NCBI RefSeq assembly: GCF_025685575.1
Contig: NZ_JAGSYD010000002.1
Coordinates: forward strand, 806,001 to 870,000
Direction: 5' to 3'
DNA length: 64,000 nt
DNA from: Granulicella cerasi
GTDB lineage: Bacteria > Acidobacteriota > Terriglobia > Terriglobales > Acidobacteriaceae
Part shown: in pieces, positions 1 through 9,110 of the stretch
How the letters are laid out: each line of letters begins with the position of its first letter
Position numbering within the stretch: the stretch's first letter is position 1
Made by a program: the position numbers and the translations under genes
Notes under the pieces: generated by a model
The model's database searches: none
What the model saw: only the letters and a program-made list of their open reading frames with translations
Told to the model about the DNA's origin: nothing

Positions 1-605
1 CTGCTGGCTCCCACGTCATCACCATCGCGTACTCGGGTGACTCCACCTTCCCGAGCACCACGACCAGCACGCCCGCTTCGGTGACCGTCACCGTAACGAC
101 GACGCCGGTTGCGGACTTCAACCTCATCCTCAGCAACTCGGCGTTGACGGCTTCGGGCGCACAGCGCACGCAGACGATGACGGTTGCCGTTCAGGGCGTC
201 ACCGGCTTCAGCGACACGGTCGCGCTCTCCTGCTCGGGTCTCCCTGCCGGTTCGCGTTGCCAGTTCTCGCCGACCAGCATCACGGGTTCGGGCACCTCGG
301 TGCTGACCATCGCCGTTGACGGCGCTTCGCTCCGCCACACCTCGCCCTTCGGCAAGCGTGGCAGCGAAACCGCACTCGCCTTCGGTCTGCTCGCACTGCC
401 GCTGGCGTTCCGCCGTCGTATGCGTGCCAAGCTGGCCCGCGTCACGACGCTGGCAGCGATCCTCGGCTTCGGCATGATGCTCACCGGCGTGATGACCGGC
501 TGCGGCGACGGCAACTCCACGCCGTCGGGCACCTCCACCGTAACGGTTACGGCGAAGAGCTCGACCGCGACCAAGACCGCAACGTTCCAACTGAACGTGC
601 AGTAA
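1..605 (+). CDS. C-terminal end of Ig-like-repeat surface protein (5' end outside window)
   Basis: The reading frame is open from base 3 to the TAA at 603-605, so this is the 3' end of a gene that starts upstream of the window. The first residues (ITIAYSGDSTFPSTTT) look like the end of a bacterial Ig-like repeat of the Big_3_5 kind. They are followed by a beta-rich segment with a Cys pair, an RRR-bounded hydrophobic helix (about codons 120-160 of the visible part), a TGCGDG motif and a Thr/Val-rich tail. This hydrophobic-helix plus GCG plus TVTVTA tail is familiar from acidobacterial Ig/NHL-repeat secreted giants. The role is probably surface adhesion or matrix, inferred from architecture only. 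A strong hairpin follows the stop. Confidence 0.75.
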   Translation, partial: AGSHVITIAYSGDSTFPSTTTSTPASVTVTVTTTPVADFNLILSNSALTASGAQRTQTMTVAVQGVTGFSDTVALSCSGLPAGSRCQFSPTSITGSGTSVLTIAVDGASLRHTSPFGKRGSETALAFGLLALPLAFRRRMRAKLARVTTLAAILGFGMMLTGVMTGCGDGNSTPSGTSTVTVTAKSSTATKTATFQLNVQ

Positions 606-623
606 ACCACCGCCCACAAGGCA

Positions 624-660
624 AAGAAGAGGCTGCGCCCACCCGGCGCAGCCTCTTCTT
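624..660. terminator. Strong hairpin terminator after Ig-repeat gene
   Basis: A perfect 16-bp inverted repeat (624-639 with 645-660) surrounds a 5-nt loop. It lies 18 bases after the stop of the Ig-repeat gene and is followed by a T/C-rich stretch, so it probably ends that transcript. It may also work as a backstop for the opposing gene. Confidence 0.75.
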
Positions 661-684
661 CTTGCTGTAAATTCAGCCCAGCAA

Positions 685-714
685 GAAGGGCAGCGCATCT
701 TCGCGCTGCCCTTC
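685..714 (-). terminator. Hairpin terminator downstream of the 741-1856 gene
   Basis: A perfect 12-bp inverted repeat (685-696 with 703-714) with a 6-nt loop lies 26 bases past the stop of the minus-strand gene. The following U-tract is poor, so efficiency is uncertain. Confidence 0.6.
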
Positions 715-740
715 CTGTTGGCGGTCCACCGAGATAAAAC

Positions 741-1856
741 TTACGGCGTGGCTACCGGCGTCGTCGCCACGCTTACCGGCGCAGGAGCCGTAGCCGCAGC
801 AGCACGAGCCGCCTGCTTGGCGGTCCAGGCCTTCTGCGCGGCTTGTGCAACAGCCAGCGGTGCGCAAGGCTGCGGCGGCAGCACCTGTCCCGGCAACGCT
901 GCCGGTCCTGGCATACGCATCTGTCCGGCCGGGCAAGCCTTCAGCGCCATCTGCGGCTGCAGGTCCCTGGGAACGGGCGGGGCCGTCACACCAGCGATCT
1001 GCTGGTTTGCGTGGCTGCCCGGCCAGTTGTACGGCGAGCGCGTAATGGCGCCGTATCCCACCACCGGGAAGCGCGACGGCAGCGCGAAGTCACGGTTCAC
1101 GACGACGAATGCCGACGTCGGCACCTTACCCAGCAGACGCTTTTCGCCGCTCAACTGCAGCGTGTGATCATCCGCCTTCACGGTCAGGGTGTTGCCATCG
1201 AAAGCGTTCTTCTGTTCCTTCGCGCCCGGGAACGCGTGATTGGAAACGACCGTCACGCCAAGCCCCGGAACATACAGATAGAGGAACTGCAGATCGGCGA
1301 TTTCGTAGTTCAGTTCGGCCTTGCCGACGACGCCATCCACCGTAAACGTTCCGCGAGCGATCGACAGCGGCGTAAGCTTAGGCGGCTTCACCTTCTCGGC
1401 GCGCATCTTCTTGCCGTGCTGGTCATAGCCGAGGTCCGCGGCGGTCTGGAAGACCGGCATTCCCTTCTCGTTGAAGAACGGATTGCCCTTCTTGTCGCGC
1501 TGCTGCTTTACCGGCGCGTTGAACATCAACTTGCCGTCCGGGTCGACGCGCTGCTTGCCTTCTTCATCGAGCATTGGCGTAGGGGGCAGCGCGATGATCT
1601 CCGCCGGACCAACGTACTCTTCCTTCTTGCCGTTCTTCACGTAAACCGGCATCTTCACCGGGGCGATCGCCGCAGCAGAGGCAACGGGCTTTGCGATGTC
1701 CGGCTGAGCTCCATCGCTCTCAGGCGTGGCGTTCTGCGGTGCCGCATTTTGCGTCGCGGCCTGAGGATCGACGGTCTGTGCAGCCAACGTGAAGGGTGCG
1801 ACCCCGGCGAAGGACAAGAAGAAGGTACAAGCGAAAAGCTGCGGTCTACGAAGCAT
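741..1856 (-). CDS. Secreted protein of unknown function, paralogue of its upstream neighbour
   Basis: 371 residues. The start at 1856 is chosen because GGAG lies 9 bases before this ATG and a clear Sec signal peptide follows (hydrophobic run ending LAAQ near residue 27). An Ala/Gln/Pro-rich linker (about 28-92) leads into a conserved core (about 93-282) containing PMLDEEG, DGKLMF, RDKKGNPFF, a DLGYDQHGK motif and a beta-rich region with VDGVVGKAELNYEIA, ending at a YNWPGS motif. The tail is Pro/Ala-rich. The same core occurs in the protein encoded at 2005-3492, so these are tandem paralogues. I do not recognise a named domain. A periplasmic or surface location is inferred from the signal peptide. 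Confidence 0.8.
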   Translation of the reverse strand: MLRRPQLFACTFFLSFAGVAPFTLAAQTVDPQAATQNAAPQNATPESDGAQPDIAKPVASAAAIAPVKMPVYVKNGKKEEYVGPAEIIALPPTPMLDEEGKQRVDPDGKLMFNAPVKQQRDKKGNPFFNEKGMPVFQTAADLGYDQHGKKMRAEKVKPPKLTPLSIARGTFTVDGVVGKAELNYEIADLQFLYLYVPGLGVTVVSNHAFPGAKEQKNAFDGNTLTVKADDHTLQLSGEKRLLGKVPTSAFVVVNRDFALPSRFPVVGYGAITRSPYNWPGSHANQQIAGVTAPPVPRDLQPQMALKACPAGQMRMPGPAALPGQVLPPQPCAPLAVAQAAQKAWTAKQAARAAAATAPAPVSVATTPVATP

Positions 1857-2004
1857 GACGGCGGGCTCCAAAATGCGCGGGGCTTCAAGGCCATCCGCGC
1901 TTAGATAAAGGCGTTTGGAATGAAGCATAGCCGCGCAAATTGTGTAATGCCAGCAGATTGCGATGAGGGCGAACCACGAAAGGCGACATCCTTTCGTGGC
2001 GGAA

Positions 2005-3492
2005 TCACTGCTTCGGTGTCTCCGATGCAGGCGCGGCCGGCGCGGGGTCCGTTGTGACTGGCGGCCTGGCCGGTGTGGGGTCCGTCACGGCCGGCGGAGC
2101 ATCCGCTGCAGGCGCGGTCGGGATAGCCGGAGCCCCCGCGGGCGCGGCCTTGGGTGCCGAAGTCGCTGTCGCAGGCGTCGGGGTCTCCTGCACCTCGCTG
2201 CAACGCACGCCTGCAGCGCAGGCCTGCCCTTCCAGACGCGGCTTCAACTCTTTCTTGATCTCCGGCGCGGCCGCAGAAACACCCTGCTGCTGAGCTTCGG
2301 CCTTACTGCCGGGCCAGACGTAGGGTGCGAGTCGCGTTGACCCGTAACCCAGCACCGGAAACGGCGCATGCGGCAGGATGAAGCCGCGATCCACCGCCAC
2401 ATACGCAGGCAGCGGCTTGTTCCCGATCAACGGTCTGTCGGAGCTCAGCTTGATGGTGTGCTCTTCCGTGTGCACACTCAGCGATTCGCCGCGGAATGCG
2501 CCCAACTGACGCGTCGCTCCCGCGAAAGGCCCGGTGCCGATGATGATCACACCCGTGTCCGGCACATAGACGTAGAGATAGTGCAACTCGGCGATCTCGT
2601 AATTCAGTCGCACCTTGCCGACGATGCCGTCGACCATAAGCGCGCCGCTTTCGATCTTCAATCCTGTGCGGCGAGCGGTCTCTTCCTTCGGCGGGCGAAT
2701 GCGGCGACCGCGTTCGTCGTAGCCGAGGTTATCGGGCGTCTGAAAAACGGGCTTGCCCTTCACGAAAACGGGTTTGCCGTTCTTATCGCGAAGCTGGCGC
2801 TCTTCCGGCTCGAACATCAGCTTGCCGTCCGCGTCCGTGCGCTGCACGCCCAACTCATCGAGCATCGGCTTGCCCTGAACGACAATCAGCTCCTGCTTCG
2901 CGGCGGGATGAATCGGCTTGCGCGTCGGCTTACCCCGGACCGGAGTGGCTCGGGGCGCTGGGGCCGCAGCGGGCGGCTCCACGGCTTCCGTCTCAATGGG
3001 TTTTTCGGCAGCAGGCGGAGCCACAGGCTCGGGTGTGCTCGCAGGTGGCGGAGCAGCCTCTGTCTTCGGCTGAAAGAGCACGATCTTCCGCGGCGAGGCT
3101 GGAGCCGGAGCGGGAGCGGCTTCAGTCGGTTGAGCAGAAGTGGCCGGAGCCGTCTCGCGTCCCGGCTGAGCGTAAACCGGCTGAGCGTAGACCGGCCGCG
3201 GATACACCGGAGCAGTCTTCGCGGCCGGTGCCGGCGTTGAGGAGGCGGGAGCAGCAACAGACGTCCGCGCCGGTTGCGCATAAACGCCCGGGGCCGTCGC
3301 CACTGGAGCGGCGCTCGCCGGAGCGGTCGTGGCTGGCGGCGTGGATGTGGAAGGCGTGGGCGCGCTGCTGTCGGTAGTGGGATGCAGGCTGATGCGCTTC
3401 GGAGGAGTCGCGTCCTGCGCCAGCGCCAGAGGCGCTGCGGCGACGAGCAAGCCCGTCGCAAACCCTCGAAACCACCACACTTTCTGCGTCAT
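2005..3492 (-). CDS. Secreted Pro/Ala-rich protein of unknown function, paralogue of downstream neighbour
   Basis: 495 residues from the ATG at 3492 (GGGG 8 bases upstream; ATGs at 3504 and 3528 are possible but would put extra residues before the signal peptide). The signal peptide ends around LALAQ (residue 26). A long Pro/Ala/Thr-rich, probably disordered segment with a YAQPVYAQP repeat covers about 27-200. The core (about 207-397) aligns by eye with the 741-1856 product: PMLDELG, DGKLMFE, RDKNGKPVF, KGKPVFQT, LGYDERG, VDGIVGKVRLNYEIAE and YVWPGSK. The C-terminal 100 residues are again Pro/Ala-rich and contain two Cys. The flanking low-complexity arms suggest a wall- or envelope-spanning spacer, but the function is unknown. 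Confidence 0.8.
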   Translation of the reverse strand: MTQKVWWFRGFATGLLVAAAPLALAQDATPPKRISLHPTTDSSAPTPSTSTPPATTAPASAAPVATAPGVYAQPARTSVAAPASSTPAPAAKTAPVYPRPVYAQPVYAQPGRETAPATSAQPTEAAPAPAPASPRKIVLFQPKTEAAPPPASTPEPVAPPAAEKPIETEAVEPPAAAPAPRATPVRGKPTRKPIHPAAKQELIVVQGKPMLDELGVQRTDADGKLMFEPEERQLRDKNGKPVFVKGKPVFQTPDNLGYDERGRRIRPPKEETARRTGLKIESGALMVDGIVGKVRLNYEIAELHYLYVYVPDTGVIIIGTGPFAGATRQLGAFRGESLSVHTEEHTIKLSSDRPLIGNKPLPAYVAVDRGFILPHAPFPVLGYGSTRLAPYVWPGSKAEAQQQGVSAAAPEIKKELKPRLEGQACAAGVRCSEVQETPTPATATSAPKAAPAGAPAIPTAPAADAPPAVTDPTPARPPVTTDPAPAAPASETPKQ

Positions 3493-3653
3493 TACTGGCC
3501 CCATACGCTTGTCATTGGCTGCCGCCATCCGCTTGCGAAAGACTAGATTAGCTTGGCTGATGCGGTATCGCCATTGCCCAAAAGAAACAGACGCCGCGCG
3601 TCTTCTACACTGGAAGCGGAAACCGCAAGGACACTGCGGCGAACACGAAAATC

Positions 3654-4415
3654 ATGGGCACACTCTTCCGCATCCCGCAACCTGTCGGTGTCACCAAGGC
3701 TACCGCAAAGCAGCAAATGCTGCGGCAGCTTGTCTGCAGCTCCGCACCTGAGGAGGCACTCCGTTACCACGGCTATCGCGTCATCGCCGGCGTGGACGAA
3801 GTGGGTCGTGGCGCGCTTTACGGCCCCGTCGTGGCCGCAGCTGTCATCCTGCCGGAGAAGTGTTCCGTGCTCGCGCGCATGGGCCTCACCGACTCCAAGC
3901 AGCTCGACGAGGAGCAGCGCGAAAAGCTCGACCGCAAGATCCGCCAGGTCGCGCTGGCGTTTGCGATCGCCGAGGTCGACGCCGCGACCATCGACCGCCT
4001 GAACATCTACCAGGCTTCGCGCCTCGCCATGCTGCAGGCCGTGCAGTCGCTCGCCGTCATGCCCGACCACATCATCCTCGACGCCATGCTGATCGACCAT
4101 CCCTGTGCGCAGACGAAGCTTTACTACGGCGATGCGCTCTGCCTGTCCATCGCCGCCGCGTCGGTTGTGGCCAAAGTGCATCGCGATGCGCTGATGCGCG
4201 AGGCCGATCTGCTCCATCCGCAGTATGGCCTGGCCGCACATAAGGGCTACGGCACCCCGACGCACCAGAAGGCCCTGCGCGAACACGGTCCCACCCCGAT
4301 GCACCGGCGCAGCTTTGCACCCGTGGCGCGGCTCGACCCTAATGCCAGCCTCGACGAGCTCCTCGACACCGCCGACCTGCTCTTCGGCGACGAGCAGGAA
4401 GCGCTCGAAGCCTAG
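3654..4415 (+). CDS. rnhB: Ribonuclease HII
   Basis: 253 residues, slightly long for the family because of about 40 extra N-terminal residues. RNase HII cleaves the RNA strand of RNA-DNA hybrids and starts removal of misincorporated ribonucleotides. The family signature GVDEVGRG (D48, E49) is present, followed by LYGPVVAAAVIL, TDSKQL, ILDAM (D143) and SIAAASVVAKVHRD, so the acidic metal-binding residues appear complete. The ATG at 3654 has no strong ribosome-binding site; an internal ATG at 3717 would give a more usual N-terminus. It lies divergent from the secreted paralogue pair and 43 bases upstream of a PIG-L gene. Confidence 0.95.
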   Translation: MGTLFRIPQPVGVTKATAKQQMLRQLVCSSAPEEALRYHGYRVIAGVDEVGRGALYGPVVAAAVILPEKCSVLARMGLTDSKQLDEEQREKLDRKIRQVALAFAIAEVDAATIDRLNIYQASRLAMLQAVQSLAVMPDHIILDAMLIDHPCAQTKLYYGDALCLSIAAASVVAKVHRDALMREADLLHPQYGLAAHKGYGTPTHQKALREHGPTPMHRRSFAPVARLDPNASLDELLDTADLLFGDEQEALEA

Positions 4416-4458
4416 CCAGGCTGCGCGGTCCCCGCATCCGCGCTAACATAAGGTGTCT

Positions 4459-5193
4459 ATGGCACTTCGGCTTCTCTGCGTCTGCGCTCACCCTGATGAT
4501 GAATGCTTCGCCTTCGGCGGAGCACTTGCGCTCGCCGCCAACCGCGGCGTGGAAACCTCTGTCGTTTGCCTGACCGACGGCCAGGCCGCGACACACCGCG
4601 GCACCTCGTCCTCCGGTAAAGAACTCGGCGCCATGCGTCGCCAGGAGTTCGAGGCCTCGTGCAAGGTGCTCGGCGTGAAGAACTTCGAGCTGCTCACCTA
4701 CCAGGACGCGCAACTCGAGTTCGAATCGCTGTCGTCGCTGGGCGCGGAACTGGTGAAGCGCATCCGCCAGCTTCGCCCGCACGTCATCATCACCTTCGGC
4801 GGCGAAGGCGCGCTGAACACGCATGCGGACCACACGACCGTTTCGGCAGCAACGACGGCGGCGTTTCACTGGGCAGGTCATGCGAAACGCTACCCGGACG
4901 CAGGCCCGCTCTTCCAGCCGCAGCGCCTCTACTACGTCACCAGCAGCTTCGTGCTGCCGGAGCGTCACATCCCGCTGCTCGCGCCGTGGACCTGCACCCT
5001 CGACATCAAGGACGTCTTCGAGCGCAAGCAGGAAGCCTTCCGCCAGCATGTCTCGCAGGCGCCGGTGATGCACTCGACCGCTGACGCGTTCGCCAGGTAC
5101 GGACAGAGCGAGCACTACACGCTGGCAGCCGCTACCGTCCCGCAACCTGCACGTCAGTCGACGGATCTCTTCGAAGGCGTCGCGGACGTCTAA
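4459..5193 (+). CDS. PIG-L/LmbE family deacetylase
   Basis: 244 residues from the ATG at 4459, which has AAGG 5 bases upstream; a GTG two codons earlier is less well placed. The zinc-binding AHPDDE motif lies near residue 10 and is followed by DGQA, an FGGEGALNTHADH stretch and a C-terminal H-containing region, as in LmbE-type N-acetylglucosaminyl deacetylases (for example MshB and BshB, which make low-molecular-weight thiols). There is no signal peptide, so it acts in the cytoplasm. The substrate cannot be told from sequence; bacillithiol or another amino-sugar conjugate is possible. It follows rnhB closely and ends at a strong terminator. Confidence 0.85.
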   Translation: MALRLLCVCAHPDDECFAFGGALALAANRGVETSVVCLTDGQAATHRGTSSSGKELGAMRRQEFEASCKVLGVKNFELLTYQDAQLEFESLSSLGAELVKRIRQLRPHVIITFGGEGALNTHADHTTVSAATTAAFHWAGHAKRYPDAGPLFQPQRLYYVTSSFVLPERHIPLLAPWTCTLDIKDVFERKQEAFRQHVSQAPVMHSTADAFARYGQSEHYTLAAATVPQPARQSTDLFEGVADV

Positions 5194-5214
5194 GGGATCA
5201 CTCGCTTCGAGCAA

Positions 5215-5252
5215 CAAGAGGGATACGCAACGAGCGTATCCCTCTTGCTTTT
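5215..5252 (+). terminator. Intrinsic terminator after PIG-L gene
   Basis: A 14-bp perfect stem (5215-5228 with 5234-5247) and 5-nt loop are followed by CTTTT, 22 bases after the stop. This ends the rnhB/PIG-L transcript. Confidence 0.9.
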
Positions 5253-5359
5253 GCGGATAACTGCGAGTTTTGCTCACGAAGTCAGATTCTTATACGTCTG
5301 TTCACGATAGAATCGTTTCCACAACACCCGTAACTCGTATCCTCAGGAGCTTCACTGTA

Positions 5360-5989
5360 ATGCCCAAATATCTACTGCTGTCCCTGGCCTTGCTGGGTGG
5401 CACAATGCCGCTACACGCGCAAAGAACCGATGTCTCCGTCGGCGGCGGTTTCAACAATCTCAGCCAGGGATCAGCGCACGGCGCGCTGGTGGCTTCAGGA
5501 GCGATCCACTTCGGCGATCATCTCTCGGTCGGCGCCGAATATGCATACCAGAGCGCTGGCGAAGCCCAAAATACCGAAGTTCTTTCTGGCAGTTCTGTCA
5601 TCTCGGTGGACAGCAAGGAACGTTTGCAGAACTATGGTGGCGTGGTGCGCTTTGGCTTGCTTCATCACCGCCCCGCGCAGTCATATCTGCTCGTGGCAGG
5701 AGGCGGGCTGCACGTCAGCGATACCGTCGCGGCGCAGTATTACTATGCGGGTAGCACCATTCTTTCCGGTGCGAACACCACCACCGCGAACGGTGGCTAC
5801 TTCGGTGCAGGCGCAGGTGCGAACCTGCCGATTCGTGGTGGTTTTGGTTTGCGTCCGGAGGCTCGCTACGAGCGGCAGATGCTCCCTGGTTACGACGCGG
5901 GCGGTTATCATTTTGCCGCTAGCCACGCGAACCAGCTGCTTGTGACGCTTTCGCTCTATAAGAGCTTCGGCGGACGTCAACGTAACTGA
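5360..5989 (+). CDS. Small outer-membrane beta-barrel protein
   Basis: 209 residues from the ATG at 5360; AGGAG lies about 10 bases upstream and a signal peptide (PKYLLLSLALLGG to LHAQ, about residues 1-20) starts here. The mature part alternates Gly-rich turns and amphipathic strands (VSVGGGFNN, LSVGAEYAY, YGGVVRFGLL, YLLVAGGGLHV, FGLRPEARYE, LVTLSLYKSF), which fits an 8-stranded OmpA/OmpX-like barrel. The role is not evident; such proteins are often porin-like or structural. The 3' end overlaps the opposing DUF1800 gene by 13 bases. Confidence 0.8.
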   Translation: MPKYLLLSLALLGGTMPLHAQRTDVSVGGGFNNLSQGSAHGALVASGAIHFGDHLSVGAEYAYQSAGEAQNTEVLSGSSVISVDSKERLQNYGGVVRFGLLHHRPAQSYLLVAGGGLHVSDTVAAQYYYAGSTILSGANTTTANGGYFGAGAGANLPIRGGFGLRPEARYERQMLPGYDAGGYHFAASHANQLLVTLSLYKSFGGRQRN

Positions 5990-8244
5990 AACTCTGGCGA
6001 GCCCATCACCAGCGCCGAGAGCAGGTTCAACATGCCGACAGGATCGGCAGACTCCGGCTGCGATGCCAGCTCTTTCTGAATGAGCTGGTTCGTCTGCGGC
6101 GATACGGGAGTGCCGATCATCGTCGTCTCGAGCACTCGCATTGTCACCATGGGGCCAACGCGCGGTGCGGGGGGAGTAGGTGCTGCCTCCTGCGCGCTGG
6201 CTTCGTAGCCGACACGTTTAGCGCCCGGCGTTGGTGTTGCGGGCAGCGCCGATTGCGTGGACGTCGGCATGATCTGCCCTGAACCCGAAGGAGTCATCAG
6301 GCCAATGGCGAGCAACTTCGGTGCGTCAAACTTCTGCGAACCGTAGCGTCCCGTCGTGAGGTTATAGCTGAAGTTCAAGCGCTCCTTCAACGCGTTCGAG
6401 TTCATCCAGATATCTGCGGTGAGGTAGTAGCCCGTCGGCTCAAGCTTGTTATACAGCGGCTCGCCGAGATCGCGAATGGAGTTGGAAAGCTGGCCGGGAT
6501 TGTCCGGCGTGGTCGCCGTCGCGCGGAAGACGGAAGCGATGAACTCTTCGGGCGTCTTCACCTTGTTGTGGAAGTACAGCCTGGAGTTGAACTCCGGCGA
6601 ATGCGCGATCGTGCGCAGCATCTCTTTGATGTCGCCGCCGGTGCTCGCGTACGTCTTCTCCAGCCGCGCGACCATCGCAGGCGGAGGCGTGTCTGCGATG
6701 AAGTACTGCGCCAGCATCTGCGACACGAAGTGCGCCGTCTGCGGGCTTGCCGCAAGGATCTTCAAAGCAGTGATGCCCTGCTTGATGCTCTCCGGCGTCG
6801 CTACCTGATCGCTTGGCCCGAAGCTCTGCTTCGGCATTTCACTCGCAGCGATCTTCGTGGCCGTACCGTCCTCATTGATGCGATAGCCCAGCCAGTACTT
6901 GGGCCCCGGCTCATGCCGTTTGTAGTCGAACGCAAAGCCGCCGCCCTGATTCACGCGGTCCACGCCCCAACCGGTGAGGATCGCCGAAAGCGCCGTTACG
7001 TCTCCCTGCGAGTAGCCGCCGTTCACGCTCAACGTATGCAGTTCCATCACTTCGCGACCATAGTTTTCATTCAAGCCGCGGCCGCCGCGCTTCGCGTCCG
7101 GATTCCGCGGGTCGACGCCATTCGCCAGTGAATCCGGCCCGATGGAGAGATAGTTGTCGAGGTAAACCATCATCGCCGGTGACTGCGCGGTGGCCAGCAG
7201 CAGGTCGCCGAACTTGCCCAACGCATGTTTGCGAATCACCTCGCGCTCGTAGCTCGCGGTGTACCACTGGTCACCGTCCTTGGGCATGTAGACGTTGAAG
7301 TGGTTGAACCAGAAATTCGTCATCACCTGCTCGAGCTGTCGCTCGGTCATGATGTCGCGCAGGATGCGTGCCTGCGCCAGCTCATCGCGAAGAAAGTACG
7401 CGCTGTTCGTCTCGCCGCTCATCGCGTTGAAGGCTTCGCGCTCATGTGCGGTGAAGCCCGACGTTAGCAAGTTGTGTTGATCGCCAGTGAGGTTGCCATT
7501 GCGCGTCAGGTCGATCCGGTCCTCAACAGGCAGCTTCACGATGGCCGCCATGCGCTGGTTTCTCGGCAGCACCAGTAACTGCGCTGCAAGCTGCGTCGCG
7601 CGTTCCTTTTCCCGCTGCTTTTTCGCAGCGTTCTCGGCTTCGCTCAACTCAGGCTTCGCAATCACCTTGCCGTCCGCGTCACGGTGCGTCTTGTTCGCGA
7701 CACGCTTGGCGACCTGCACTTCCATCACCGCGTTGTCGAGCGGATCGGTGGGATACGGCATCTTGCCTTCCGTGACCATGTCCACCTGCGTCACGAACGG
7801 ATACACCTGCGCCGCAAGCGCAGGCGTCATGTTCACCGTCGGATAGTCGCGGAGTTTCGAGTCGAGCGCGGCGTCCTTGAGGCTTGCGGGGTTGAGCTGC
7901 TGCTCAAACCACTTGTCCGCCCCCATCGCCAACACGCGGTCCACATCACCGGGCCGCGGGCCGTAGCCGAAGCGGTTCAACATCTGCACCACGCGATCGC
8001 GGGGATTCAGCGGAAGCATCTGCGCGCTCGTGGCGGCGGGTTTCGGCGGAAACGCGGCCTTGCCCTTCTTCGCGAACGTGTCGCTGCTGCGATCGGAGTC
8101 GGGCGGACGCATCTCGTCCGCGGGCGCGTCCTGCTGCGATGGCGACTGCATCTTCGTGTCGCTCATCGCCTGCGCATTCGCACGCGGCAATACGCCTGCA
8201 CTCAATGGGAAAGCCAACACCAACGCCAGAGGACTCAACTTCAT
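5977..8244 (-). CDS. DUF1800 domain-containing exported protein
   Basis: 755 residues. GGAGG lies 9 bases before the ATG and a signal peptide follows (LALVLAFPLSAGV to ANAQA). The family pattern of DUF1800 is clear: LNRFGYGPRPGDVDRVLAMGADKWFEQQL near residue 90, WFNHFNVYMPKD, NENYGREVMELHTLSVNGGYSQGDV, LTGWGVDR and a C-terminal AHSPEF segment. DUF1800 proteins are large exported proteins common in Acidobacteriota, Planctomycetota and Proteobacteria and are often paired with a DUF1501 gene; no DUF1501 gene is present here. Biochemical function is unknown. It is transcribed toward the small outer-membrane protein gene. Confidence 0.9.
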   Translation of the reverse strand: MKLSPLALVLAFPLSAGVLPRANAQAMSDTKMQSPSQQDAPADEMRPPDSDRSSDTFAKKGKAAFPPKPAATSAQMLPLNPRDRVVQMLNRFGYGPRPGDVDRVLAMGADKWFEQQLNPASLKDAALDSKLRDYPTVNMTPALAAQVYPFVTQVDMVTEGKMPYPTDPLDNAVMEVQVAKRVANKTHRDADGKVIAKPELSEAENAAKKQREKERATQLAAQLLVLPRNQRMAAIVKLPVEDRIDLTRNGNLTGDQHNLLTSGFTAHEREAFNAMSGETNSAYFLRDELAQARILRDIMTERQLEQVMTNFWFNHFNVYMPKDGDQWYTASYEREVIRKHALGKFGDLLLATAQSPAMMVYLDNYLSIGPDSLANGVDPRNPDAKRGGRGLNENYGREVMELHTLSVNGGYSQGDVTALSAILTGWGVDRVNQGGGFAFDYKRHEPGPKYWLGYRINEDGTATKIAASEMPKQSFGPSDQVATPESIKQGITALKILAASPQTAHFVSQMLAQYFIADTPPPAMVARLEKTYASTGGDIKEMLRTIAHSPEFNSRLYFHNKVKTPEEFIASVFRATATTPDNPGQLSNSIRDLGEPLYNKLEPTGYYLTADIWMNSNALKERLNFSYNLTTGRYGSQKFDAPKLLAIGLMTPSGSGQIMPTSTQSALPATPTPGAKRVGYEASAQEAAPTPPAPRVGPMVTMRVLETTMIGTPVSPQTNQLIQKELASQPESADPVGMLNLLSALVMGSPEFQLR

Positions 8245-8313
8245 CGGGACACACCTCCACCTGCGCGCAAACAGTCTCTGCTTACGAGAACACAGTTGGC
8301 AAACCGAAGTTGC

Positions 8314-9012
8314 CTAGGCGGTGACCATTCGCGCGCGTTTCTTGCGCTTCTGCCAAAGGGTCCACACCAGACGAGCGATCATCAACGCAAAGAAGACGAT
8401 CGAAACCACCGCCGGAGCGTTGTTCCCCTTCTTCAGCGACCACCAGAAGTGCATGAGCGCTAGGAACCCGGCAACGTACACCACTCGATGCAGGCGCTGC
8501 CAGTTCTTGCCGCCCATTGCGCGCAGGACACGCTGCGGGCTGGTGATCGCGAGCGCCAGCAGAAGGACCCAGGTGATGAGGCCGACCTGGATGAACGCGC
8601 GCTGCTTCACGTCGTCGATCATCGACGGCACGATGAGCTTCAACTGCTGCCACGGCACGCCCCAGTGGTGCGCTCGAATGCCTTCAAGCGCCGTCGCGGT
8701 GTCATACCCCGAGAACAGGAACACGTACACCAGCATGTGCAGCGTGGCGTAGAAGAACGAGTACAAGCCCACCATGCGACGGAAGCGGATGAGCCACGAC
8801 AGCTTCGGCGACAAGCGTCGCACCGGCGTAATCGCGAGGTCCCACACCAGCAGCCACAGCGCCCAGAGCCCCGTGAAGTGCGTGAGGAACTGTACCGGGT
8901 CGCTTTCCGCAGCCAGCGCGCCGGAGTGAAACATCATGAGGAGTTTCAGCAGCGGCAACAGGCACAGCAGATGCACTACGACCTTGAGCCACGGAATCAC
9001 TTTGCCTGGCAT
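8314..9012 (-). CDS. msrQ: Protein-methionine-sulfoxide reductase heme-binding subunit MsrQ
   Basis: 232 residues from the ATG at 9012; a TTG six codons upstream is less likely. MsrQ is an inner-membrane cytochrome b of the ferric-reductase-like superfamily that passes electrons from the respiratory chain to MsrP. About six membrane helices are visible (for example VVVHLLCLLPLLKLL, LWALWLLVWDLA, VGLYSFFYATLHMLVYVFLF, WVLLLALAI, VVYVAGFLALMHFWW). The paired His of ATLHML and RLHRVVY plus ALMHFWW fit heme ligation. It lies 98 bases downstream of msrP on the same strand, the usual msrPQ order. Confidence 0.9.
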   Translation of the reverse strand: MPGKVIPWLKVVVHLLCLLPLLKLLMMFHSGALAAESDPVQFLTHFTGLWALWLLVWDLAITPVRRLSPKLSWLIRFRRMVGLYSFFYATLHMLVYVFLFSGYDTATALEGIRAHHWGVPWQQLKLIVPSMIDDVKQRAFIQVGLITWVLLLALAITSPQRVLRAMGGKNWQRLHRVVYVAGFLALMHFWWSLKKGNNAPAVVSIVFFALMIARLVWTLWQKRKKRARMVTA

Positions 9013-9110
9013 GAGCGGACAGCACCTCAACGAGCGGGATCAACGAAGAACGTTGCAGCTATTGTCGCCGCATGGCTGCAGAAAGAGAAATCACTTTTCG
9101 TGATCCGCTC

